Shown: positions 17,007-26,066, numbered from the stretch's first letter. The stretch: DNA of 64,000 nt from Halorubrum sp. Hd13 (GCF_002252755.1 NZ_NHOY01000069.1:1-64000), one strand, 5' to 3'. Translations and numbers: made by a program. The notes: a model not told the origin generated them from the letters alone.

Positions 17007-17309
17007 TCACCAGGTCTCGACGAAGCCGTCGCGCACGTCCTCCGCGCAGCCCTCGCAGTCGGGGTGGCCCGCGTCGAAACACGAGGGGCGCCCCTCGGCG
17101 TCGACGGCGACCGCCCGCCGCTCGGCGTGCCGCCGACAGACGATCCGCGCCCGTCCGTCCTCGTCGGTCGGGAGGTCGTACCGCTCCGCCCCCGCGGTGT
17201 CGTCGTCGGGGTCGTCCTTTCCCTCGGTGTACGCCCGCCGCGCCTCCTCGAACTGCTTGCCCGCCTTGCGGAGCTGCTGGCGGATGACGCGTTCGAGTCG
17301 GTCGTCCAT
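17007..17309 (-). CDS. Small conserved haloarchaeal protein with Cys/His cluster
   Basis: A 100-residue acidic protein. An N-terminal basic helix (RLERVIRQQLRKAGKQFEEA) precedes a C-terminal region with IVCRRHAERR, CFDAGHPDCEGC and a final EDVRDGFVETW. The five Cys/His positions suggest a small metal site. It resembles conserved haloarchaeal DUF proteins (DUF7091-like, not certain). The function is unknown. Single gene between the membrane protein and repeat copy B. Confidence 0.65.
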   Translation of the reverse strand: MDDRLERVIRQQLRKAGKQFEEARRAYTEGKDDPDDDTAGAERYDLPTDEDGRARIVCRRHAERRAVAVDAEGRPSCFDAGHPDCEGCAEDVRDGFVETW

Positions 17310-17430
17310 AGGGACCGTACCGGCGCGTCGGATATAGGTCCGTTGGCGAATGCGAGGTTGATCGGTCCGCGGGCGGCGGACCCGTCGTGAGGGGTTCGTA
17401 AATCGTCGCCGTCGCGGTGGACTCCTTAGA

Positions 17431-17795
17431 AGTCCCAGTCTCCCGCTTATAAATAATCGACTGTAGATCTAGAGCGAACACGTCCGAAGCCCCAGCCGTG
17501 AGGTGCACGCACGCTCGCTGCGCTCCTCGTCACTCGCTCCGCTCGTTCCTGCGGTGCTTGCGTCGTCATCAGAACGCTCCGCGTTCTGATTGGCTCACGA
17601 GAGCGGAGCTCTCGTGAACGCCTCCGCGCACCTCACGGCTGCCCCTTTGAGTCCCGCCCCGCACCGCAACCGCACCGCAGCCTCGCGCCTCCCCAGCCTC
17701 GTCAGTCGCCGGAGCGAAGCGACGGCGACTGACTCCCTCGCGCTCGGTTCGCGCCCTCACGGGCGCTCACCGGCGCGCCACCGCCATCGTTTATT
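17431..17795. repeat. Structured intergenic repeat, full copy B
   Basis: It starts with AGTCCCAGTCTCCCGCTTATAA, where the last bases make a TATA-like box. CCCCAGCCGTGAGGTGCACG (from about 17490) pairs with GCGCACCTCACGGCTG (about 17629-17644) to close a large stem. Inside are small palindromes (ATCAGAACGC/GCGTTCTGAT, TCACGAGAGC/GCTCTCGTGA). Then come TGCCCCTTTGAG, CCTCCCCAGCCTC, a 33-base hairpin at 17701-17733, ACTCCCTCGC, GGCGCGC and an AT-rich end. No protein, and no transposase or target duplication, was recognised. Confidence 0.8.
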
Positions 17796-17962
17796 TTCAT
17801 TCGACCCTGATACGTGCGGACGCTTCACGCGGTATCGTTCCACTCGAAACGAAGCCCGCGCGTGGCGTACGGGCGTCTGACGCGGCCGGCCGTCGAAACC
17901 GCGAAACCGCCGGAAGCGGCCCGTCAGCGCGTCGGAGACGACCACTTTCACCGTGGTTGCGG

Positions 17963-17974
17963 GATTTTTAATAC
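17963..17974 (+). promoter_or_regulatory. Probable TATA promoter of rpa3-rpap3
   Basis: GATTTTTAATAC stands about 65 bases before the rpa3 ATG. Transcription would start near 18000 and leave a leader of roughly 35 bases. Assignment is by position and sequence only. Confidence 0.5.
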
Positions 17975-18034
17975 CGTGAGGAACCAATCGCCGTACGCCT
18001 CCCATTGAAACAAGACCGGAGGCGGAGACACCCC

Positions 18035-18961
18035 ATGAGCGAACTGCGACAGGAAGCGGAAGCGATAGCGGAACAGTTCTCGGACCACTTAGACGTGGAC
18101 GCCGACGAGGTCGAGGAGCGGCTGGAGAACCTCGTCAACGAGTACCGCGTCCCCCTCGACGAGGCGCGCCGGAGCGTCACCAACAGCTACCTCGAAGACG
18201 CCGGGATGGAGCGCGACGAGCTCGGCCGCGGCGGCAGCGAGTCCGTCTTGGTCGACGAGATCGACGAGGACGAGCAGTGGGTCGACCTGCGCGTGACGCT
18301 CGTCGACCTCTGGGAGCCCCGCAGCGACTCGATCTCGCAGGTCGGGCTCCTCGGCGACGAGTCGGGCACGATCAAGTTCGTCGCCTTCGAGACCTCCGAC
18401 CTGCCCGAGCTGACGGAGGGGCAGGCGTACGAGCTCTCGAACGTCGTCACCGACGAGTACGAGGGCAGCTACTCGGTGAAGCTCAACCGGACGACTCAAA
18501 TCACCGAGATCGACGAGGAGATCGAGGTCGGCGACAACGCCGACACCGTCGAGGGCGCCTTGGTCGACATCCAGTCCGGCTCCGGGCTGATCAAGCGCTG
18601 TCCCGAGGACGACTGCACGCGCGTCCTCCAGAACGGCCGGTGCTCCGAGCACGGCCAGGTCGAGGGCGAGTTCGACCTCCGGATCAAGGGCGTCCTCGAC
18701 GACGGCGAGACCGTCACCGAGGTCATCTTCGACCGCGAGGCCACCGAGAAGCTCACCGGCATGGGACTCGAGGAGGCCAAGGACATGGCGATGGACGCGC
18801 TCGACACGACTGTCGTCGCCGAGGAGATGGCCGACGACGTGCTCGGACGGTACTACCGCGTCACCGGCCCCACCTTCGGCCGGTACGTCCTGGTCGACGA
18901 GATGGAGGACCCCGGTGCCGTGGACGTCGAGAGCGCGCTGATCGAAGCGAGGTCGATCTAA
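18035..18961 (+). CDS. rpa3: Single-stranded DNA-binding replication protein A (RPA3 type)
   Basis: A 308-residue protein. Residues 1-60 form an acidic helical N-terminus. An OB fold covers about 70-180 (DLRVTLVDLWEPRSDSISQV through YSVKLNRTTQITEI), followed by a zinc finger (KRCPEDDCTRVLQNGRCSEH) and a C-terminal domain (VIFDREATEKLTGMGLEEAK). One OB fold plus a zinc finger and this length fit the haloarchaeal RPA3 class rather than the longer RPA1 or RPA2. It binds single-stranded DNA in replication and repair. The ATG at 18035 was preferred over a TTG ten codons earlier. It is followed after one base by its partner gene, as in the known rpa3-rpap3 operon of Haloferax. Confidence 0.9.
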   Translation: MSELRQEAEAIAEQFSDHLDVDADEVEERLENLVNEYRVPLDEARRSVTNSYLEDAGMERDELGRGGSESVLVDEIDEDEQWVDLRVTLVDLWEPRSDSISQVGLLGDESGTIKFVAFETSDLPELTEGQAYELSNVVTDEYEGSYSVKLNRTTQITEIDEEIEVGDNADTVEGALVDIQSGSGLIKRCPEDDCTRVLQNGRCSEHGQVEGEFDLRIKGVLDDGETVTEVIFDREATEKLTGMGLEEAKDMAMDALDTTVVAEEMADDVLGRYYRVTGPTFGRYVLVDEMEDPGAVDVESALIEARSI

Positions 18962-18962
18962 C

Positions 18963-19625
18963 ATGAGTCAATCCGCACCCACCCGAGAGGTCGCCCGGCG
19001 CGTGTTCGCGAGCGAGTTCAACGACGCCGGCTACACGTTCACCGAGTCCGACGACGAGCGCGCCCCCGTCTACGCGCTCCTCCCGACGGGCGAGTCCTCG
19101 AACCGCGTGTTCTTCGTCGGCACCCTCACCGAGAAGGAGGACGTCGGCGAGGACAGCGAGTACTGGCGCGGCCGCATCGTCGATCCGACGGGCACGTTCT
19201 TCGTGTACGCCGGCCAGTACCAGCCCGAGGCCGCCTCCAAGCTCCGCGACCTGGAGCCGCCCGCCTACGTCGCAGTCGTGGGGAAACCCCGGACGTACGA
19301 GACCGACGACGGCACCGTCCGGGTCTCCGTCCGCCCCGAGTCGATCACCGAGGTCGACGCCGCCACCCGCGACCGCTGGGTCGCCGAGACGGCCACGCGG
19401 ACGATCGAGCGCGTCGCCGCGTTCGACGACGACGGGAACGAGTACGCGCGGATGGCCCGCGAGGAGTACGACCTCGACCCCCAGACGTACAAGGCCGCCG
19501 CGCTGTCGGCGCTGGAGGACCTCGACGAGGGCGACGAACTCGCCGGCGACGCCGCGGACGAGGACCGCGCCGACGGCGACACCGCCGGCGACGCGACGGA
19601 TCCGGCCGGAACGCCGGAGCCCTGA
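18963..19625 (+). CDS. rpap3: RPA3-associated protein (COG3390 type)
   Basis: A 220-residue protein that begins one base after rpa3 ends (TAACATG), so the two are co-expressed. It has an OB-fold-like core with FFVGTLTEKEDVGEDSEYWR, IVDPTGTFFVYAGQYQPEA and PAYVAVVGKPRTYETDDGTV, then a helical part and an acidic tail rich in Asp and Ala. These features match the RPA-associated proteins that form a stable complex with RPA3 in haloarchaea. The tail after residue 185 is low complexity and probably disordered. Confidence 0.88.
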   Translation: MSQSAPTREVARRVFASEFNDAGYTFTESDDERAPVYALLPTGESSNRVFFVGTLTEKEDVGEDSEYWRGRIVDPTGTFFVYAGQYQPEAASKLRDLEPPAYVAVVGKPRTYETDDGTVRVSVRPESITEVDAATRDRWVAETATRTIERVAAFDDDGNEYARMAREEYDLDPQTYKAAALSALEDLDEGDELAGDAADEDRADGDTAGDATDPAGTPEP

Positions 19626-19751
19626 CCGGCGGCGGCCGACCGCCCAGACGGACCGATCGGGCGCTTTAGGTCCGTAACGCCCGCTATTTCCCCCTTTTCG
19701 TGGCACCGTCTGACAAACGCTTAAGTAGATAGCGCGACCACCGTTCCGGCA

Positions 19752-20174
19752 ATGGGCAACAAGAACAAGACGATCTCGTTCCGCGTCAACGAGGACGCGT
19801 TCGAGGCGCTCCGAGACATCGCCGAGGAGCGGGACATCTCGCTGTCGGCGGTGTTCCGGGACTACGTGGACACGCTCGTTGCCCACGACGGACAGGTCCG
19901 CGCCGTCCCGGAGGCGGAGCTCAAGAGCGCGGGCGAGCCCGGCGAGTCGTTCCCCCCGCGCGTCGAGGTCCCGAAGAGCTTCATCCGCGAGCACGAGCGG
20001 CTGGAGCTGGAGGCCGACCACCTCCGCGAACAGCTGGACGAGTACAAGCGGTACGTCAATCACCTCCGCGAGCAGCTCGACGACGACGGGGAGGACGTGA
20101 TCCACCTAGAGGACCTCGACGGCGAGCGCGACGACCGCGGCGAGCGCGACGAACCCTCCTTCCGGCTCGGGTGA
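19752..20174 (+). CDS. Ribbon-helix-helix protein with coiled coil
   Basis: A 140-residue protein. Residues 5-45 look like a ribbon-helix-helix DNA-binding unit (KNKTISFRVNEDAFEALRDI, then SLSAVFRDYVDTL). A long coiled coil with heptad Leu spacing follows (RLELEADHLREQLDEYKRY, VNHLREQLDDDGE), and then a charged tail. It probably forms a dimer that binds DNA; targets are unknown. The TATA-like CGCTTAAGTAG about 35 bases before the ATG at 19752 gives a nearly leaderless transcript. Such proteins are widespread in haloarchaea, but I do not know an established name. Confidence 0.7.
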   Translation: MGNKNKTISFRVNEDAFEALRDIAEERDISLSAVFRDYVDTLVAHDGQVRAVPEAELKSAGEPGESFPPRVEVPKSFIREHERLELEADHLREQLDEYKRYVNHLREQLDDDGEDVIHLEDLDGERDDRGERDEPSFRLG

Positions 20175-20509
20175 TCTGCCGCCCCGACGGCCGCCGTCTT
20201 CGCCCCGACCGATCCCGCCGAGCCGCGGCGTCGCCTCCGGCCGCCGGTTCCGCTCCGATCGATCCCGCCGAGCCGCGGCGTCGATCTCTCGGAAAACCTT
20301 CCCGTTTGTCCGTTACTGTTCGTGGAAACCGCCGAGTCGACGAAAATATTGCCGCCCCTGACGAGATTTGTTCAAAAACGTCCGGTTCTCTGGGAATCTG
20401 ATGGACAGTTTCTCAGCGCGCCCACCGATTTCTGATTATAATAAACTATGTACGAAAACGATATTACCCGGGCGGCGAACCGTTCTGACATGAACAGGTG
20501 GGTTCCACG
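20175..20509. other. Intergenic region upstream of pdhA with 23-bp direct repeat
   Basis: A 23-base unit (GATCCCGCCGAGCCGCGGCG plus TCG) occurs at 20211-20233 and again at 20261-20283, exactly 50 bases apart. Downstream the region turns AT-rich, with GATTATAATAAAC at about 20433-20445 as the likely TATA region of the pdh operon. No gene seen. Confidence 0.6.
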
Positions 20510-21613
20510 GTGAGCGTATTCGACAGGGCGTACGACGACCCGGTCCGCGTGATCGACGAGGACGGCGAGGTCGTCGGCGACGTCCCCGATCTCGACGACG
20601 GGGAACTCGTCGAGATGTACCGGCACATGCGGCTCGCGCGTCACTTCGACGGCCGGGCGGTGAGCCTCCAGCGACAGGGGCGGATGGGGACGTACCCGCC
20701 GCTGTCGGGACAAGAGGGGGCTCAGATCGGTTCCGCGACGGCGCTCGCCGAAGACGACTGGATCGTTCCCTCGTACCGCGAGCACGGCGCGGCCCTGGTC
20801 CACGGGCTCCCGCTGAAACAGACCCTCCTCTACTGGATGGGCCACGAGTCCGGCAACAAGGCGCCGGCGGACGTCAACGTCTTCCCGGTCGCCGTCCCCA
20901 TCGCGTCGCAGGTGCCCCACGCCACGGGCGCGGCGTGGGCCGCGAAGCTCCGCGGGAGCGACGAGGCCTTCCTCTGTTACTTCGGCGACGGCGCGACCAG
21001 CGAGGGCGACTTCCACGAGGGCGTCAACTTCGCCGGCGTGTTCGACACGCCGACCGTCTTCTTCTGTAACAACAACCAGTGGGCGATCTCCGTGCCCCGC
21101 GAGCGGCAGACCCGGAGCGCGACGCTGGCGCAGAAGGCGGAGGCGTACGGGATCGACGGCGTGCAGGTCGACGGGATGGACCCGCTGGCGGTGTACGGCG
21201 TCACGACGGCCGCACTGGAGAAGGCGCGCGACCCGGAGACGGACCGGCCGCGCCCGACGCTGATCGAGGCGGTGCAGTACCGGTTCGGCGCGCACACGAC
21301 CGCCGACGACCCCACCGTCTACCGCGACGACGACGAGGTCGAGCGCTGGAAGGCGAAGGACCCGATCCCGCGGCTGGAGGCGTACCTCCGCTCGGAGGGG
21401 ATCCTCGACGACGAGCGGGTCGCGGAGATCGAGGCCGCGATCGAGGAGCGCGTCGCCGACGCGATCGACGCGGCGGAGGCGGCCGCGCGGCCGGACCCGA
21501 GCGAGCTGTTCGAGCACGCGTACGCGGAGCTCCCGCCCGAGCTGGAGCGGCAGTACGAGGAGTTCGCGGCGTTGCGGGAGACGCGCGGCGACGAAGCGTT
21601 CCTGGAGGAGTAA
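20510..21613 (+). CDS. pdhA: Pyruvate dehydrogenase-type E1 component, alpha subunit
   Basis: A 367-residue E1 alpha subunit of a 2-oxoacid dehydrogenase complex. It decarboxylates pyruvate or a branched-chain 2-oxoacid with ThDP, together with E1 beta. Visible are MRLARHFDGRAVSLQRQGRM, the ThDP/Mg site GDGATSEGDFHEGVNFAG with NNNQWAISVP, and RFGAHTTADDPTVYR near the phosphorylation-loop region. The GTG at 20510 gives the usual haloarchaeal N-terminus (MSVFDR) behind a GGTGGG element. A GTG four codons upstream is possible. First of four genes in complex order. The true substrate in haloarchaea is debated, because pyruvate is oxidised by a ferredoxin oxidoreductase. Confidence 0.93.
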   Translation: MSVFDRAYDDPVRVIDEDGEVVGDVPDLDDGELVEMYRHMRLARHFDGRAVSLQRQGRMGTYPPLSGQEGAQIGSATALAEDDWIVPSYREHGAALVHGLPLKQTLLYWMGHESGNKAPADVNVFPVAVPIASQVPHATGAAWAAKLRGSDEAFLCYFGDGATSEGDFHEGVNFAGVFDTPTVFFCNNNQWAISVPRERQTRSATLAQKAEAYGIDGVQVDGMDPLAVYGVTTAALEKARDPETDRPRPTLIEAVQYRFGAHTTADDPTVYRDDDEVERWKAKDPIPRLEAYLRSEGILDDERVAEIEAAIEERVADAIDAAEAAARPDPSELFEHAYAELPPELERQYEEFAALRETRGDEAFLEE

Positions 21614-22600
21614 ATGAGCGACACACAGAACCTCACCGTCGTACAGGCGGTACGTGACGGGTTGTACAGCGAGATGCGCGAGGACGACGACGTCCTCGTG
21701 CTCGGGCAGGACGTCGGGAAGAACGGCGGCGTCTTCCGGGCGACCGAGGGCCTCTACGACGAGTTCGGCGGCGACCGCGTCGTCGACACCCCGCTGGCGG
21801 AGTCGGGCATCGTCGGCTGCGCGGTCGGCATGGCCGCGATGGGGCTCCGCCCGGTCCCGGAGATCCAGTTCTCGGGGTTCATGTACCCCGGCTTCGACCA
21901 GATCGTCTCCCACATGGCGCGGTTCCGCGCCCGGAGCCGGGGCCGGTTCACCCTCCCGATGACCCTGCGCGCCCCCTACGGCGGGGGGATCCGCGCGCCG
22001 GAGCACCACTCGGAGTCGAAGGAGGCGTTCTACGCCCACGAGGCCGGCCTCAAGGTCGCCATCCCCTCGACGCCGTACGACGCGAAGGGGCTGCTCGCGG
22101 CGTCGATCCGCGATCCCGACCCGGTCGTCTTCCTCGAACCGAAGCTCATCTACCGCGCCTTCCGCGACGAGGTGCCCGAGGAGCCGTACACGGTGCCCCT
22201 CGGCGAGGCCGCGACCCGCCGCGAGGGCGACGACGTGGCGGTGTTCACCTACGGCGCCATGACGCGTCCGACGCTGGAGGCCGCCGAGAGCCTCGCCGAG
22301 GAGGGGATCGAGTGCGAGGTCGTCGACCTCCGCACCGTCTCTCCGCTGGACCGCGAGGCGATCGTCGACGCGTTCGAGCGCACCGGTCGCGCGGCCGTCG
22401 TCCACGAGGCGCCGAAGACGGGCGGGCTCGCCGGCGAGATCACGGCGATCATCCAGGAGGAGGCGCTGTTGTACCAGGAGGCGCCCGTGAAGCGCGTCAC
22501 CGGATTCGACGTGCCCTACCCGCTGTACGCGCTGGAGGACTACTACCTCCCGACCGCGGCGCGGATCGAGGACGGCATTCTGGAGGCGGTCGAGTTTTAA
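21614..22600 (+). CDS. pdhB: 2-oxoacid dehydrogenase E1 component, beta subunit
   Basis: A 328-residue E1 beta subunit. It directly follows E1 alpha (TAAATG, no gap). The transketolase-like pyrimidine domain shows VLVLGQDVGKNGGVFRATEG and DTPLAESGIVGCAVGMA, and the C-terminal domain shows VVDLRTVSPLDREAIVDAF and VVHEAPKTGGLAGEI. It forms the heterotetramer that holds ThDP. Length and motifs are complete. Confidence 0.94.
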   Translation: MSDTQNLTVVQAVRDGLYSEMREDDDVLVLGQDVGKNGGVFRATEGLYDEFGGDRVVDTPLAESGIVGCAVGMAAMGLRPVPEIQFSGFMYPGFDQIVSHMARFRARSRGRFTLPMTLRAPYGGGIRAPEHHSESKEAFYAHEAGLKVAIPSTPYDAKGLLAASIRDPDPVVFLEPKLIYRAFRDEVPEEPYTVPLGEAATRREGDDVAVFTYGAMTRPTLEAAESLAEEGIECEVVDLRTVSPLDREAIVDAFERTGRAAVVHEAPKTGGLAGEITAIIQEEALLYQEAPVKRVTGFDVPYPLYALEDYYLPTAARIEDGILEAVEF

Positions 22601-22648
22601 GATGGCTCCCGCGGAGATCCACCACATGACAGTCCCGGAGGTCGACGC

Positions 22649-24328
22649 ATGACGGTCGAGGAGTTCAGACTGCCGGACGTCGGCGAGGGCGTCGCGGAGG
22701 GCGAGTTGGTGTCGTGGCTCGTCGCCCCCGGCGACCGCGTCGAGGAGGACCAGCCGGTCGCGGAGGTCGAGACCGACAAGGCGCTCGTCGAGGTCCCGTC
22801 GAGCTACGACGGGACCGTCGAGGAGCTGTTCGTCGAGGAGGGGGAGATGGTCCCGGTCGGCGACGTGATCATCTCGTTCCGCGTTGACGGCGCGGAGGCG
22901 GACGCGGACGACTCCGGCTCCGCCGACGAGGGGGCCGTCGACGAGACGAGCCCCGACGCGAGCGAACCGGAAGCGGCAGACGAGTCGGCGCCGGCAGACG
23001 AGTCGGCGCCGGCAGACGAGTCGGCGCCGGCAGACGAGTCGGCGCCGGCGACCTCGTCCGGCCGGACGTTCGCGCCGCCGTCGGCCCGTCGGCTCGCCCG
23101 CGAGCTGGGCGTCGACGTCGCGGCCGTCGACGGGAGCGGTCCCGGCGGCCGCGTCACCGAGGCCAACGTGAGAGCGCACGCCGAGGCAGCCGACGAAGAC
23201 GCCGCGAGCGGCGGCGGCGACGCGCCCGAACCGCGGCCCGCGCCGACCCCGACAGATGTCGACTCCGGCGACCGGAAGTCCGCCGTGCGCAAGCGCGGCG
23301 AGGGGGGCACCGCCGAGCCCTCGGTGACCGCCGATGCCGGGTCGGCGCCCGAGCCGGCCGGTCGCGACACGACGCTCGCGACGCCGGCGACCCGGAAGCT
23401 CGCCCGCGACCTCGACGTCGACATCGACGATGTGCCGACCGACGAGACCCGTGACGGCGAGGCGTTCGTCACGGGCGAGGACGTGCAGGCGTACGCGGAC
23501 GCCCCGGAGTCGGAGACGGCCGAACCGGAACCCACGCCCGAACCGGTCGACGTCGACGCGGGCGCGGAGCCCGCCGCGAGCGATACCGCCGCCGACCGGG
23601 CCGCCGCCGCGACCGAGACGGGCGCGTCCGCCGGCGACGAGACCGTTCCCTACCGGGGCGTGCGCCGCACCATCGGGGAGCAGATGGAGCGGTCGAAGTT
23701 CACCGCGCCGCACGTCACCCACCACGACACCGCCGAGGTCGACGCCCTCGTGGCGGCGCGCGAGGAGCTGAAGCCGAAGGCGGACGCCGAGGAGGTGAAG
23801 CTCACCTACATGCCGTTCGTGATGAAGGCGATCGTCGCGGGGCTGAAAGAGCACCCCTATCTCAACAGCGAACTGCGCGAGGACGACGGAGAGATCGTTT
23901 TGAAAAAGGAGTACAACCTCGGGATCGCGGTCGCGACCGACGCCGGGCTGATGGTCCCCGTCGTCGACGACGTCGACGAGAAGGGGATCTTCGAACTGGC
24001 CGCGGAGGTTCGCGACCTCGCCTCCCGCGCCCGCGATCGCAAGCTCAAGCCCGCCGAGATGAAGGGGAGCACGTTCAGCGTCACCAACTTCGGCGCCATC
24101 GGCGGCGAGTTCGCCACGCCGATCATCAACTACCCAGAGACCGCGATCCTCGGGCTCGGCGCCATCGAGGAGCGCCCCGTCGTCCGCGACGGCGAGGTCG
24201 TCCCGGCGCCGACGTTACCGCTGTCGCTGTCGATCGACCACCGCGTCGTCGACGGCGCGGTGGCGGCCGAGTTCGCGAACACCGTAATGGAACACCTTGA
24301 ACAACCGCTGCTGCTGTTGACTCAATAA
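22649..24328 (+). CDS. pdhC: Dihydrolipoamide acyltransferase E2 with two E3-binding domains
   Basis: A 559-residue E2 core. A lipoyl domain occupies residues 1-80 (VETDKALVEVPSSYDGTVEE, lysine in the DKA turn). A linker holds a fourfold DESAPA repeat. The first peripheral subunit-binding domain is at about 143-175 (PPSARRLARELGVDVAAVDG). A second linker leads to another at about 243-280 (TPATRKLARDLDVDIDDVPT). The catalytic acyltransferase domain follows (VPYRGVRRTIGEQMERSKF) and closes with SIDHRVVDGAVAAEF, which holds the catalytic His. Two binding domains, where one is usual, is worth noting. Its stop overlaps the E3 start by one base (TAATG). Confidence 0.93.
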   Translation: MTVEEFRLPDVGEGVAEGELVSWLVAPGDRVEEDQPVAEVETDKALVEVPSSYDGTVEELFVEEGEMVPVGDVIISFRVDGAEADADDSGSADEGAVDETSPDASEPEAADESAPADESAPADESAPADESAPATSSGRTFAPPSARRLARELGVDVAAVDGSGPGGRVTEANVRAHAEAADEDAASGGGDAPEPRPAPTPTDVDSGDRKSAVRKRGEGGTAEPSVTADAGSAPEPAGRDTTLATPATRKLARDLDVDIDDVPTDETRDGEAFVTGEDVQAYADAPESETAEPEPTPEPVDVDAGAEPAASDTAADRAAAATETGASAGDETVPYRGVRRTIGEQMERSKFTAPHVTHHDTAEVDALVAAREELKPKADAEEVKLTYMPFVMKAIVAGLKEHPYLNSELREDDGEIVLKKEYNLGIAVATDAGLMVPVVDDVDEKGIFELAAEVRDLASRARDRKLKPAEMKGSTFSVTNFGAIGGEFATPIINYPETAILGLGAIEERPVVRDGEVVPAPTLPLSLSIDHRVVDGAVAAEFANTVMEHLEQPLLLLTQ

Positions 24329-25755
24329 TGGTCGTCGGAGACATCGCAACCGGAACGGAGGTACTGGTGATCGGCGGCGGACCGGGCGGCTACGTCGCCG
24401 CCATCCGCGCCGCACAGGAGGGGCTCGACACGACGCTCGTCGAGCGCGACGCGTACGGCGGCGCCTGTCTGAACCGCGGCTGTATCCCCTCGAAGGCGCT
24501 GATCACGGGGAGCGGGCTCGCTCACGAGGCGGGCAACGCGGAGTTCATGGGCGTCCACGCGGACCCCGCCGTCGACATGGGGAAGATGGTCGAGTGGAAG
24601 GACGGCGTGGTCGATCAGCTGACGAGCGGCGTCGAGAAGCTCTGTAAGGCGAACGGCGTCAACCTCGTGCCCGGGACCGCCTCCTTCGTCGACGAGCACA
24701 CGGCCCGCGTCGCGCACGGCGGCGAGGGGCAGGGCTCCGAGTCGATCGAGTTCGAGCACGCGGTCGTCGCCACGGGCTCCCGCCCGATCCAGATCCCCGG
24801 CTTCGACTTCGCCGAGGACCACGTTTGGACCTCCGCCGACGCGCTCGACGCCGACACGGTCCCGGACCGACTCGGGATCGTCGGCGGCGGCTACATCGGG
24901 ATGGAGCTGGCGACCGCGTACGCGAAGCTCGGCGCCGACGTGACGGTCGTCGAGATGCTGGACGACATCCTCGACCCGTACGAGGACGACGTGAAGCGGA
25001 TCGTCCGCAAGCGCGCCGAGGAGCTCGGCGTCGAGTTCGGCTTCGGCGAGGGCGCGAGCGAGTGGTCGGAGGCCGCCGACGGCGGCTACCTCCTCCACAC
25101 GGAGACGGACGAGGGCGAGGAGTCGAGGTACGGCGTCGACAAGATCCTCGTCGCGGTCGGCCGCCGACCCGTCACCGACGGGCTCGACCCGGAGAACGCC
25201 GGGATCGAGACGGACGACCGCGGGTTCATCGAGACGGACGACCGGACGCGGAGCGCGGTCGACCACGTCCACGCCGTCGGCGACGTGGCGGGCGAGCCGA
25301 TGCTCGCGCACGCGGCCTCGAAGGAGGGGATCGTCGCCGCCGAGGTGATCGCCGGCGAGCCGGCCGCGCTCGACCAGCAGGCGATCCCCGCGGCCGTCTT
25401 CACCGACCCCGAGATCGGGACGGTGGGACTGACCGAGAGCGAGGCCGAGGCGGAGGGGTTCGACCCGGTCGTCGGCGAGATGCCGTTCAACGCCTCCGGC
25501 CGCGCGATGACGACGGGTCACACCGAGGGGTTCGTCCGGCTCGTCGCCGACGGGGAGACCGGCTTCGTGCTCGGCGGGCAGATCGTCGGGCCGGAGGCCT
25601 CCGAGCTGGTCGCCGAGGTCGCGCTCGCCATCGAGATGGGCGCGACGCTGGAGGACGTGGCGGCGACGGTCCACACGCACCCCACGCTCGCGGAGGCGGT
25701 GATGGAGGCCGCGGAGAACGCCCGCGGACAGGCGATCCACACGCTGAACCGGTAG
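24328..25755 (+). CDS. lpdA: Dihydrolipoamide dehydrogenase (E3)
   Basis: A 475-residue flavoprotein that reoxidises the lipoyl groups of E2 and passes electrons to NAD. The FAD-binding start VIGGGPGGYVAAIRAAQ is followed by the redox disulfide GGACLNRGCIPSKAL. The NAD site is GIVGGGYIGMELATAYAKLG, the second FAD motif VDHVHAVGDVAGEPMLAHAA, and the dimer interface carries the HTHPTLAEAV catalytic His. Last gene of the four-gene operon. Confidence 0.95.
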   Translation: MVVGDIATGTEVLVIGGGPGGYVAAIRAAQEGLDTTLVERDAYGGACLNRGCIPSKALITGSGLAHEAGNAEFMGVHADPAVDMGKMVEWKDGVVDQLTSGVEKLCKANGVNLVPGTASFVDEHTARVAHGGEGQGSESIEFEHAVVATGSRPIQIPGFDFAEDHVWTSADALDADTVPDRLGIVGGGYIGMELATAYAKLGADVTVVEMLDDILDPYEDDVKRIVRKRAEELGVEFGFGEGASEWSEAADGGYLLHTETDEGEESRYGVDKILVAVGRRPVTDGLDPENAGIETDDRGFIETDDRTRSAVDHVHAVGDVAGEPMLAHAASKEGIVAAEVIAGEPAALDQQAIPAAVFTDPEIGTVGLTESEAEAEGFDPVVGEMPFNASGRAMTTGHTEGFVRLVADGETGFVLGGQIVGPEASELVAEVALAIEMGATLEDVAATVHTHPTLAEAVMEAAENARGQAIHTLNR

Positions 25756-25796
25756 GAGCGAGGCGTCCGAGCGGACGCCGATCGCGCGGTTCCGTT

Positions 25797-25994
25797 TCAG
25801 GGAGACGCGTCGTAGCCCGCCTCGCTCACCGCGGCCACGAGCGCGTCCGGATCCGCGTCGCCCTCGACGGTCGCGGACGCGCTCTCGCGGTCGGCGGTCG
25901 CTCCTTCGACGCCGGCGACGCCCTCCAGCGCTTCCTCGACGCTCTGCTCGCAGTGGTCACACGACATCCCTTCGACGGTGAGCGTTCGGCTCAT
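25797..25994 (-). CDS. copZ: Heavy-metal-associated domain protein (copper chaperone)
   Basis: A 65-residue single HMA domain with VEGMSCDHCEQSVEEALEGV; the CDHC pair binds Cu(I). It ends with the typical VSEAGYDASP. Divergently transcribed from the Lrp-TRASH regulator, with CopA just beyond. By analogy with the Halobacterium copper system (VNG0702H chaperone, VNG1179C regulator, YvgX ATPase) it should hand copper to CopA. Confidence 0.88.
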   Translation of the reverse strand: MSRTLTVEGMSCDHCEQSVEEALEGVAGVEGATADRESASATVEGDADPDALVAAVSEAGYDASP

Positions 25995-26066
25995 GGTACC
26001 CGCTCGTACGTGTGGGAGACGTTTTTCGCTTGTCGCTTCGCGACCGGGGATATCTGTTCATTCTGA

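Larger units (their letters stand above)
17310..18034. other. Long intergenic region before rpa3
   Basis: 725 bp that hold repeat copy B (17431-17795), an AT-rich boundary (TCGTTTATTTTCATTC near 17788), a GC-rich stretch without family-like coding, and the rpa3 promoter. No tRNA or other RNA gene was recognised apart from the repeat. Confidence 0.6.

Noticed and set aside
17490-17800. Insertion sequence or transposon at the intergenic repeat
   Set aside because: Copies have no transposase frame, no terminal inverted repeats of usual form and no visible target duplications. Called a structured repeat instead.
19660-19680. TTTAGG in the rpap3 downstream region as a sixth iron box
   Set aside because: The second arm CCTAAA is missing, so it is not a palindromic site.
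20372-23854. Very long open frame antisense to the pdh operon (over 1100 codons), and similar frames opposite polC, EF-2 and copA
   Set aside because: These are the usual antisense frames of GC-rich haloarchaeal genes with G/C third positions. They show low-complexity Arg/Val/Asp-rich text, no domains, and lie opposite well-supported genes.
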